This document shows, in pieces, positions 56,770 to 64,000 of a stretch of 64,000 bases of DNA. This DNA is from Helichrysum umbraculigerum. Its lineage: Eukaryota > Streptophyta > Magnoliopsida > Asterales > Asteraceae. The notes under the pieces were generated by a model. That model had not been told where the DNA came from. It worked only from the letters and a program-made list of their open reading frames with translations, and made no database searches. Each line of letters starts with the position of its first letter. The first letter of the stretch is position 1. The translations under genes and the position numbers were made by a program. The stretch covers positions 86,486,777 to 86,550,776 of the forward strand of contig CATIUR010000005.1 of the NCBI GenBank assembly GCA_949592205.1. Direction: 5' to 3'.

Positions 56770-56917
56770 CAAAACCAATCGCAGTCAAACTGAAGTTGGA
56801 GTTTCCCAAACAGCGACCTTGGTTAGTATGATTTAGGATTAAGCAAAACCGATCGCAGTCAAACTGAATTTGGAGTTTCCCAAACAGCGACCTTGTTCAG
56901 TATCATCAAGATTTTTC
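56770..56917. repeat. 74-bp tandem duplication
   Basis: Two copies starting at 56,770 and 56,844, sharing ATCGCAGTCAAACTGAA and GGAGTTTCCCAAACAGCGAC, with a few substitutions. Confidence 0.85.
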
Positions 56918-57480
56918 AAGTGCATTGACCTGTAATTGCTTAACCCCAAGTTTATAGTAACTGTTACCAGTTCTGTACTTTCGTACAACAGAGGCAACAA
57001 CCAGCATAAACTCCCAAATGATTTCAGATAAAAGTTCCAAAGATAGAAATATGTTAGGCTACACTAAGGAATTAAGACATTTAGTCGTACATCACACGGT
57101 GTTTACCACAAGATAATAGACACATATTTAAATGATTTCTTAACAACCCAGAGACAGGTGTGTATCATGTCTACCGGTACATCGCATGATGAAGATAATT
57201 TTCATAAAAACTGTTTTAAGTGTGTCAGATAAACCTACTGACACATCAAAGATAAACCTTAAAATTCCATTTTGTGCATGTCACTCGATGTACTATCATA
57301 TCCCAAGTTGTTTACAGACTCAACTCAACGTCTATTTTAAAATTGTAGCAACCATTGCATTTCTTTGATACTAATGAGTATAAAGAGTGGCGGTTGCTTA
57401 AATTTTTTTTTTTTTTTTTAACCAAAATTTTAATCCCAAAACAATAAAACAAATAAACTGTACAGAAATTAAGTCACAAA

Positions 57481-60400
57481 TCATTTCTTGAGATCAAAGG
57501 AAATCATCCCTATCATATCCACAAGTTCGTCGAAACGAGCACGCGAAAATGCTTTAGTGAATAAGTCGGCTTTTTGCCTAAGGGTATCTATGTGAATGAG
57601 GTCAATTAAATGTTTCTCATAGCAATCTCGTATGAAGTGAAACCTAATCTCTATGTGCTTGGTCTTAGAGTGTTGAACGGGATTGCGAATAATAGATATA
57701 GCAGCAGTATTATCAATATGAATAGGAGTCAAAGTAAGAAGTAACCCATAGTCACGCAATTGATGTTGAATCCACAATATCTGTGAACAACAGCTTGCAG
57801 CAGCAATGTATTCAGCTTCCGCTGTTGAGGTGGAAACTGTGGTTTGCTTTTTACACTGCCAAGACACCAATCGAGAACCGAGATATTGGCATCCTCCTAT
57901 AGTTGACTTTTTATCCGAATTGCAGCCGCCATAATCAGAATCAGAATAGGCAGTGAGAGCGAAATTTTTCTCATTTGAGTACCATAGACCAAGTGATGGT
58001 CTATATTTGAGGTAACCAAAAATTCGCTTCATAGCCTTCATGTGAGAAACCTTGGGCTTTGATTGATATCTGGAACAGATAGACACAGCAAACACAATAT
58101 CTGGTCTGGATGCAGTGAGATACATCAGAGATCCTATCATAGAACGATAGTCCCGCTCCTTGCAATCTTCTTCGTGTTCAGCGGGTCCGAGTTTGTGATC
58201 AGTTTCAATGGGAGTACCATATGGCTTACAGTCATGGAGTTCATACCGAGTCAACATGTCATTGACATATTTGGACTGATGAATGTAGAAACCCTTGTCA
58301 GACTGCTCAACTTGTACACCTAGAAAGAACTTAAGTTCTCCCATGGCACTCATTTCAAACTCGGACTTCATAATCTTCTCGAAGTCTCTGCACAAAGAAT
58401 CATTTGTTGAACCAAATATGATGTCGTCCACGTAAACCTGCACAAGTAACAAATCTTTTCCAACCCTTTTTATGAAGAGAGTGCTATCAATTTGGCCTCG
58501 TGAGAAGCCATTTCTCGTGAGATGATTTGCCAACCTCGCATACCAAGCTCTTGGAGCTTGATGAAGACCATATAATGCCTTGCCTAACTTGCACACATAA
58601 TCAGGATGGTTTGGATCTTCAAAACCAGGAGGTTGCAAGACATACACATCCTTCAAAACCTCTCCATACAGAAATGCGCTCTTGACATCGAGTTGATAAA
58701 CCCGAAAACCTTTAAATGTCGCATAAGCCAGAAAAATGCGAATGGACTCCAATCTTGCAACTGGAGCAAACACATCATCATAGTCCAAACCCTCAATCTG
58801 AGTAAAACCTTGAACAACCAGTCGAGCCTTATTCCGAATAACTACGCCTCTGTCATCTTTCTTCACGCGATAAACCCAGCGAGTTCCAATTGGATCGACA
58901 TCTTTTGGTAAAGGAACCAACTCCCAGACATCAAGCTTTTTGAATTGATTCAATTCTTCCTGCATAGCCTCAACCCAGTATGGATCTTTCAAAGCTTCAG
59001 CTATTTTCTTTGGTTCATGCTGAGACAAGAAGCATTCTTCCAATTCTTCTTCAACACAGGCAAAATTGGCAGATGAAGATTCTTCATGGACTTCATTAAC
59101 AGCAGTTTGATGCCTAGTTAAAACACCTTGTTGAAGGTCACCAATGATATTTTCAGTGGGGTGAGAAGAATGAATTCTAAGCTGAGGAATCGGATCAGGC
59201 ACAATGATCGAATCCAAATTTGACAGATCACCTCCAGGATTTTCAATTTCAACTGAGCTATTAGTGGCAGTATCCTCATTGTCAATTGGTGTGACAATAT
59301 CGGTTTCAGTTTGAGGATTAGATTCAGAAGCCACTTGATCAACATCGGAGGGATTGTCATCATTGACAACATTCTCTGGAGGTACAACTCTAGAATTGGA
59401 GATTGAGACGTCAGAAGAAAGATCCAATCCATGAAGTAGAGACACCACCAGTTCTTCTTCATTAAATTTGGGAAGATTGAAAGAGTCCACCAACTTATCA
59501 TACTCAAACAAGGACTCAGGTCCCTTACCTTTTGGAGAATCAGTATATTTCATAAACCTTACTTCAAAATGTTCCTCTATTCTCCCAATAGACTTGTTGA
59601 ACACTCTTTTATTCGGCGAGTTCACAGAATATCCCAAAAATAACCCATCGACTGCTTTTTCATCAAATTTGCCTACCGAGTCCTTAGTGATTAAGATTGT
59701 GCAAGGACACCCGAAAGGCTCAAGAAACTTCAAATTTGGTTTGCGATTATTCAGCAATTCGTAACATGTTTTCTTTCGCTTTTTAACAATCGAAACCCTA
59801 TTTAACACATAGCAGGCAGTGTTAACAGCTTCTGCCCAAAAAGTGGTTGGCAGATGTGCATCAGACAACATGGTTCTTGCTGTCTCAATGATTGTCCTAT
59901 TCTTTCTTTCAGCTACTCCATTTTGCTGAGGAGTACGAGCAGCACTAAACTGATGAAAGATTCCCTTTCGAAGACAATACATTTCCAAGGTTCTGTTCTT
60001 GAATTCGGTTCCATTATCACTGCGCAGTTTCTTGATTTTCAGATTGCACAGATTTTCCAGTCTGTCGAACAAGTAGATTAAAGTTTCAGTTGTTTCATCC
60101 TTTCCAGCCAAGAAATACACCCAAGAAAACCTTGAGTAATCATCAGTAACAACCAGACAGTACGATTTTCCACCAATACTTTTCTTATTCATAGGACCGA
60201 ACAAATCCATGTGAAGCAGCTCCAAGGGAGATTCAATAGAGTTCACCAACTTAGACTTATGGAACTTCTTGTGTTGTTTCCCTTTGAGACAGGAAACACA
60301 TTCATCATCAGTTACGAATGATTTTTTAGGCACACCTAACACAAGATCATTATTAACAAGATAATTCATTCTGCGAAAATGAATATGTCCCATTCGTCTG

Positions 60401-60807
60401 TGCCAAAGCAGTGAATCTGTAGAAGATGCTTTTGATAGCAAACAAGTATGCTCCTTGGTAACCACGGTTTGCATATCCAAAATGTACGAGTTGCGTACAC
60501 GGGGTGCTCTCAGTAACACCCATTCCTTGGGAATAACAAATCCCGGTTTCAGAATCAAACATTCAACATCTGTAAATGCGGTAGTGAACTTCTTGTCGCA
60601 GACTTGAGAAACACTGATCAGATTGTGTTGCAGTTCCTCGACATAGTTCACTTTATCAAAACTCACTTGCCCATTAGAAAGTGTACCCTGACCCGTTATG
60701 TTACCACCTGTATCTCCCGCAAAAGCAACATGTCCTCCGCGATATGGTTTCACATCAGACAGAAGAGACATGTCACCAGTCATGTGCCGTGAGCAGCCAC
60801 TATCCAC
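57481..60807 (-). CDS. Pol of SIRE-like copia element E
   Basis: 1,108 codons, no lesion. Protease DSGCSRHMTG is at the very start; the frame extends further upstream (KWYV) to the amber codon at 60,841. GAG-pre-integrase WHRRMGHIHF lies at about 133. Integrase has D in LLHMDLFGP (about 197), D in LRSDNGTEF (about 264) and E in QQNGVAERKNRT (about 297). RT has RNKARLVVQGFTQIEG, QLDVKSAFLYGE and YVDDIIFGS (about 794). RNase H has SDSDYGGCNSDKKSTIGG (about 957), STAEAEYIAAASC and KHIEIRFHFIRD. All catalytic residues are present, so Pol may be functional. It stops with TGA at 57,481. The ATG at 60,807 is not a natural start, because Pol is in frame with Gag. Confidence 0.93.
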   Translation of the reverse strand: MDSGCSRHMTGDMSLLSDVKPYRGGHVAFAGDTGGNITGQGTLSNGQVSFDKVNYVEELQHNLISVSQVCDKKFTTAFTDVECLILKPGFVIPKEWVLLRAPRVRNSYILDMQTVVTKEHTCLLSKASSTDSLLWHRRMGHIHFRRMNYLVNNDLVLGVPKKSFVTDDECVSCLKGKQHKKFHKSKLVNSIESPLELLHMDLFGPMNKKSIGGKSYCLVVTDDYSRFSWVYFLAGKDETTETLIYLFDRLENLCNLKIKKLRSDNGTEFKNRTLEMYCLRKGIFHQFSAARTPQQNGVAERKNRTIIETARTMLSDAHLPTTFWAEAVNTACYVLNRVSIVKKRKKTCYELLNNRKPNLKFLEPFGCPCTILITKDSVGKFDEKAVDGLFLGYSVNSPNKRVFNKSIGRIEEHFEVRFMKYTDSPKGKGPESLFEYDKLVDSFNLPKFNEEELVVSLLHGLDLSSDVSISNSRVVPPENVVNDDNPSDVDQVASESNPQTETDIVTPIDNEDTATNSSVEIENPGGDLSNLDSIIVPDPIPQLRIHSSHPTENIIGDLQQGVLTRHQTAVNEVHEESSSANFACVEEELEECFLSQHEPKKIAEALKDPYWVEAMQEELNQFKKLDVWELVPLPKDVDPIGTRWVYRVKKDDRGVVIRNKARLVVQGFTQIEGLDYDDVFAPVARLESIRIFLAYATFKGFRVYQLDVKSAFLYGEVLKDVYVLQPPGFEDPNHPDYVCKLGKALYGLHQAPRAWYARLANHLTRNGFSRGQIDSTLFIKRVGKDLLLVQVYVDDIIFGSTNDSLCRDFEKIMKSEFEMSAMGELKFFLGVQVEQSDKGFYIHQSKYVNDMLTRYELHDCKPYGTPIETDHKLGPAEHEEDCKERDYRSMIGSLMYLTASRPDIVFAVSICSRYQSKPKVSHMKAMKRIFGYLKYRPSLGLWYSNEKNFALTAYSDSDYGGCNSDKKSTIGGCQYLGSRLVSWQCKKQTTVSTSTAEAEYIAAASCCSQILWIQHQLRDYGLLLTLTPIHIDNTAAISIIRNPVQHSKTKHIEIRFHFIRDCYEKHLIDLIHIDTLRQKADLFTKAFSRARFDELVDMIGMISFDLKK

Positions 60808-60840
60808 ATACCATTTACTTCTTTGTATATGATCTGACTG

Positions 60841-60843
60841 CTA
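60841..60843 (-). promoter_or_regulatory. Amber codon in leaky context, or 3' splice site, at the gag-pol junction
   Basis: On the minus strand Gag ends with TAA (60,865-60,867). Seven in-frame codons follow, then CTG-TAG-CAG-TCA, and Pol continues in the same frame. TAG-CAR-YYA is the tobamovirus-type readthrough context. The same bases also read as an intron end: branch-like CTAAC, pyrimidines CTCTCTCTCTATG, then GCTGTAG. Confidence 0.6.
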
Positions 60844-60864
60844 CAGCACAACATAGAGAGAGAG

Positions 60865-63648
60865 TTAGTTAGAAATGGAGACCCAGGCCTTGACAGACTT
60901 GGGTACTCTAGAGACCTCATCAATAATAACTACATCAGTTAAAACTTTGTTTTTCAATAAATCAGGTGCAATTCCTGATGCAGTATTACTTGATGATGAG
61001 TCTTTTAACGACTCTTTTGGTCTCCAAATCTTCACAGGAACAATATTGGGTTGCTTGTTAACATTGTCAGGCTGTTTAACCAGAGGTTTACTAGGCCTAG
61101 CAGCATTAACTTTCGGGATAGAAGTATGAGAGAGTGAACCCTTCTTTGAAAAAAATTTAACAGATGAATTTTTGTAAACAGAATTTATGGGAACACCTTT
61201 TGAAAACTTCTTTCTCAAAAGCAACGGGCATTGATTAATCAAGTGACCTTGTTTCTTGCAGTAGAAACATGATCGTCTTTCCCTAAAGGTTCGGTCGTTA
61301 CTGCCTAAAAATTGAGGTGAGACAGGTAACTTATGTGAGCATGTTGAAGTGGATGCCCCAGAATGTGAAACAGAAAGTTTAACAGAATTCTTAATTGATT
61401 TGTCATTAATATTCTGTAAATCTTTCCTTTTATGTTCAGCCTTAACCTTAGTATTCATTGGAAAAGTTTCATCATCTATTTCAGTAGTGAGAATGTGATG
61501 TTCAGGCTTAATGTTTTTCTTTTCACATTGAGGCACAAACTTACAGGGAACATCCTCAACCTCGACCTCTTCTTCAATAGTTTTTAAGGGAGCAGGCGAA
61601 AAACTACCAAAGGGGGTAAACTTGATGGTTCCTGAGGGGGTAAACCTAACAGGTTCAAAAGGCTTCACAGGTTCAGCCTTAATTGTCTTAGGTTTCTTCT
61701 TATCATGGTTTACTTCTATGTTGGCTTTATAGAATTCAGGCAACTTAAACGGATTCAAACTAACAGGTTCACATACAGGCATAGCTACCTTCTTAACAAC
61801 AGGCTCATTAACTGATATTTCAATGGGCTTTGCATCTACTAACGCAGTAGGCACAAAATCTTTAATTTCATCCTTAGACGGTCTACACAAATTCATATCT
61901 AAAGACGGAGGCGGTTGATGATGATAACCATAACTGAACTTATCTTTAGAACTAGTTCTACCCGTCTGCAGGATATCAGTAAAAACCAAAGCTGAAGTGT
62001 TGATATTCTTGAGTTTTCGTTGCAAATCAACAGCTTTGGCTTGAGAGTCAGTCAATTCCTTTTTTAAATGAGCAATCATTTTTAAGTAACTGTCAATTTC
62101 ATCTTGATTACTGAAAATTAGAGCTTTCAGCTCCTTTTTATCTTCAATAAGTTGATTAATGTTACTTTCAAAGTGTTTCTCATTAGTTTTTAAAACTTTG
62201 TTTGCCTCCATCAAATTCAAGATATCAGACTTCAAGTTTTCATTATGTTCCATAAGCCCATTTACTTTACCAGTTAAACTAATACATGAATCACAAGTAA
62301 ATTTAGCAAATGGTACCTCATTGTTGATAGCCATGAAGCATTGCTCTTGAGTTTCATGAGCAGAGAAATCATAAGCATCACCATCCTCAATCAACAACGC
62401 AGCCTTAGCAGTAGAATGCTCAATCTGTTTTGGAGCAACAGATGGTTTTGTGAAACCCGAAGCAGGCTGTCGTCCTTTCTCACATTCGCGGGCAAAGTGA
62501 CCAAGATTCTGACACTTATAACACTTGATTTTGCTTTTATCGAATCCCATTGGTGTTCGGTCAGCTGTATCTTCAAGAGATCTCTTTCCAGTTCTTCTTA
62601 GATAGTTTTTGGCTCTGCGAGTGAGCATAGCCATATTCCATCTAATGTCAATCCTTTCTAACTCATCAGGATCAACCTGATTGAAGTCTTCATCAGTCAG
62701 CTCCAATGTACTGACTCTTTTAGAAAGAAAGTCTTCATATGATGACAAGAAAGCAGTAAACATGGCTGCATGTTCATCGGTGGTTGCTGAAGAAGGAACA
62801 GATGATGATGAATATGTACTACTCGAAGAAGCATTATAAGCTGGTAGGACTGAAAATGTTCCCACAGTAGGATTACTGTAAGAAGAGGATCTCTGAGAAT
62901 TTAGCTCAGCTGAGATGAAAGCCGTTCCACCATGACTTGATTCTGATGCACGAGAAGTAGATCTTGTTTCCTTCTTTTCAATATCCAACGCCCCAGCTTC
63001 AAGTTTTCCAATGAGATCATCCAGAGACAATTGCATTGTCTTTGAATCGTTTTCTAATAACAAAACTCGTGTTTTCCAACTTGGTGGTAGAGCAGCTAAA
63101 GCCTTTTTGTTAATCTCAGAATTTTTGAGATTGTATCCGCCAGCTTTCAGTTCATTTACTGTGCGAGTAAATCTGCAAAGCATGTCTCTGACAGTTTCAT
63201 TCTTCTGGATATAGAAATAATCAAACTGAGTTTTGACTAATTCCAATTTGCTTTCAATGTACTCAGTGTTGCCACAAAATCTTTTCTCAATTGCATTCAA
63301 AAGATCATAAGCAATAGTTTGTGGAAACATATCCAAAACGTCAGTTGGAAGTGACATAGTAATAGCAGAATGAGTCTTGCATTCAATTTCCCATGCTTTT
63401 CGTTCTTCGGGAGTGTATGAACGAACGGGTTTGGGTGGAGGAACACCGATATGTTCTCCAAGAGCAACAGGAACAACATATCGTTCAAGAAGAGCCAACT
63501 CCATATCAGGATCAGTGAATAATACAAACGCCATGAAACGTTGTTTCCATGCCCGAAATGGCAAACCCGGTGCAAAATAAGGAGGTTTATTTGCACTACC
63601 GATCGTAGCATTATGTTGTAAAACTGCATCAACGCTTTGAAGAGACAT
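60865..63648 (-). CDS. Gag of SIRE-like copia element E
   Basis: 927 codons from ATG 63,648 (MSLQSVDAVLQH). The capsid region includes FRAWKQRFMAFVLFTDPD, KRFCGNTEYIESK and LPPSWKTRVLLLEND. Zinc knuckles are at about 378 (CYKCQNLGHFARECEKG) and 793 (CFYCKKQGHLINQC). Between them lies a long coiled coil (about 490-570, LIEDKKELKALIFSNQDEID) and a Lys/Pro-rich linker. Two knuckles 400 residues apart make it much longer than most copia Gags, which is in keeping with SIRE. The frame remains open upstream of the ATG to 63,750, but the bases before it look like an intron end (TTTTTTTTTGCAG, 63,658-63,670), so 63,648 is the chosen start. Confidence 0.9.
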   Translation of the reverse strand: MSLQSVDAVLQHNATIGSANKPPYFAPGLPFRAWKQRFMAFVLFTDPDMELALLERYVVPVALGEHIGVPPPKPVRSYTPEERKAWEIECKTHSAITMSLPTDVLDMFPQTIAYDLLNAIEKRFCGNTEYIESKLELVKTQFDYFYIQKNETVRDMLCRFTRTVNELKAGGYNLKNSEINKKALAALPPSWKTRVLLLENDSKTMQLSLDDLIGKLEAGALDIEKKETRSTSRASESSHGGTAFISAELNSQRSSSYSNPTVGTFSVLPAYNASSSSTYSSSSVPSSATTDEHAAMFTAFLSSYEDFLSKRVSTLELTDEDFNQVDPDELERIDIRWNMAMLTRRAKNYLRRTGKRSLEDTADRTPMGFDKSKIKCYKCQNLGHFARECEKGRQPASGFTKPSVAPKQIEHSTAKAALLIEDGDAYDFSAHETQEQCFMAINNEVPFAKFTCDSCISLTGKVNGLMEHNENLKSDILNLMEANKVLKTNEKHFESNINQLIEDKKELKALIFSNQDEIDSYLKMIAHLKKELTDSQAKAVDLQRKLKNINTSALVFTDILQTGRTSSKDKFSYGYHHQPPPSLDMNLCRPSKDEIKDFVPTALVDAKPIEISVNEPVVKKVAMPVCEPVSLNPFKLPEFYKANIEVNHDKKKPKTIKAEPVKPFEPVRFTPSGTIKFTPFGSFSPAPLKTIEEEVEVEDVPCKFVPQCEKKNIKPEHHILTTEIDDETFPMNTKVKAEHKRKDLQNINDKSIKNSVKLSVSHSGASTSTCSHKLPVSPQFLGSNDRTFRERRSCFYCKKQGHLINQCPLLLRKKFSKGVPINSVYKNSSVKFFSKKGSLSHTSIPKVNAARPSKPLVKQPDNVNKQPNIVPVKIWRPKESLKDSSSSNTASGIAPDLLKNKVLTDVVIIDEVSRVPKSVKAWVSISN

Positions 63649-64000
63649 GATGAAAATCTGCAAAAAAAAATCAGAAAATACACAACAAACAAACTGATTT
63701 TTGTCTAAGTCTGGAATTATGCGACACAGTGTTATGTCGCAAAGTATCAATACGACACAGTCGTTGTGTCGCAGAGAAGCAATACGGCACAGTTGTTGTG
63801 TCGCTGAAGTTAATCAGACAGAAGACAAAAATGCGACACAACCGTTATGTCGTAGGTTATGTCGCAACTTGTGTCGCAGACCAGTCAAGGTCAAAATAAG
63901 TTGTGTCGTAGGCTTATGTTGCACGTTATGTCGCACGATATGTCGCAGACAAGTTAATGTCGTATGGTTGTGTCGTATGAACAGTGGATACGACACAAAT
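63649..64000 (-). other. 5' leader of element E with dyad cluster and splice acceptor
   Basis: No gene. From 63,719 on it holds the fourth dyad cluster. At 63,658-63,670 the minus strand reads as a strong 3' splice site 9 bases before the gag ATG. The PBS and 5' LTR must lie beyond the window. Confidence 0.7.
63719..64000. repeat. Dyad cluster 4 (SIRE leader)
   Basis: About four full units (arms TGCGACACA or TACGACACA against TGTGTCGCA, TATGTCGTA or close variants), followed by many half sites (GTTATGTCGCA, TTGTGTCGTA) up to the window edge. Confidence 0.88.

Larger units (their letters stand above)
55247..57480 (-). other. Spacer between pol and the third ORF of element E
   Basis: 2.2 kb without a gene. 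It contains two dyad clusters (55,335-55,640 and 55,960-56,165), a 74-bp tandem duplication (56,770-56,917) and a T17 run near 57,403. A possible 3' splice site lies at its end beside the third ORF. Confidence 0.75.
51824..64000 (-). mobile_element. SIRE/Maximus-lineage Ty1/copia element E
   Basis: From right to left: leader, gag, pol in copia order (protease, integrase, RT, RNase H), a 2.2-kb spacer, a third long ORF, PPT and 3' LTR. The 5' LTR lies beyond 64,000. Gag and pol have no frameshift. The long Gag, the ORF after pol in the env-like position and the IN-before-RT order indicate SIRE/Maximus. It is inserted into element D, with left flank ACAAG (51,819-51,823). Confidence 0.9.

Noticed and set aside
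57186..57368. 60-codon ORF in the SIRE pol-ORF3 spacer
   Set aside because: No resemblance to any family and on the opposite strand; probably chance.

Overview
This window is nuclear DNA of a flowering plant, and it is almost entirely transposable elements. I see no host gene, tRNA or rRNA gene. The element lineages are Ty3/gypsy Tat, Tekay and Athila, Ty1/copia SIRE/Maximus, and a hAT DNA transposon. Together with AT-rich spacers and tRNA-iMet and TGGCGCC primer-binding sites they point to a eudicot. The mix and the protein style remind me of Asteraceae, but that is recall, not proof.

Left block (1-18,205): a minus-strand Tat element (A). Its 5' LTR is at 17,109-18,205, gag-protease at 14,728-17,013, RT/RNase H/integrase at 1,121-3,947 and 3' noncoding tail at 1-1,115. 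A nearly intact minus-strand Tekay/Del chromovirus (3,948-14,727) splits it. The Tekay has 2,555-bp near-identical LTRs, a CCTTT/CTTTT target duplication, a gag-protease-RT ORF, an RNase H-integrase-chromodomain ORF one frameshift away, and an extra coiled-coil ORF before gag.

Middle block (18,206-39,628): 594 bp of unclassified sequence, then a 5'-truncated plus-strand Tat copy (C, 18,800-35,495) whose 3' LTR abuts a broken minus-strand Tat copy (B, 35,496-39,628). C is split by a large non-autonomous element (G, 19,926-30,821) with LTRs of 4.9 and 3.7 kb. G has no coding capacity, but it keeps the leader, PBS and PPT region of the Tekay lineage. A 1,189-bp hAT element carrying a captured fragment of a RAB6-interacting-golgin/DUF662-like gene sits inside G's 5' LTR.

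Right block (39,629-64,000): an Athila-lineage fragment with integrase (F), then a related minus-strand Athila-type element (D). In D, gag-protease is followed not by RT but by a 568-residue acidic ORF I do not recognise. A structurally complete, largely intact minus-strand SIRE-like copia element (E, from 51,824 past the window end) is inserted at the 5' end of D. E has a 927-aa Gag, a 1,108-codon Pol, and a third 877-codon frame interrupted only by two amber codons.

Nesting order from the junctions: F contains D, which contains E; and F contains B, which contains C, which contains G, which contains the hAT. Separately, A contains the Tekay. The most striking unexplained signal is that each unrelated family carries its own array of short dyad-symmetric words in noncoding DNA. 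In the SIRE, Athila and Tat LTRs the array lies directly upstream of the best TATA-like box. SIRE and Tekay even share the same outer arms (TGCGAC...GTCGCA).
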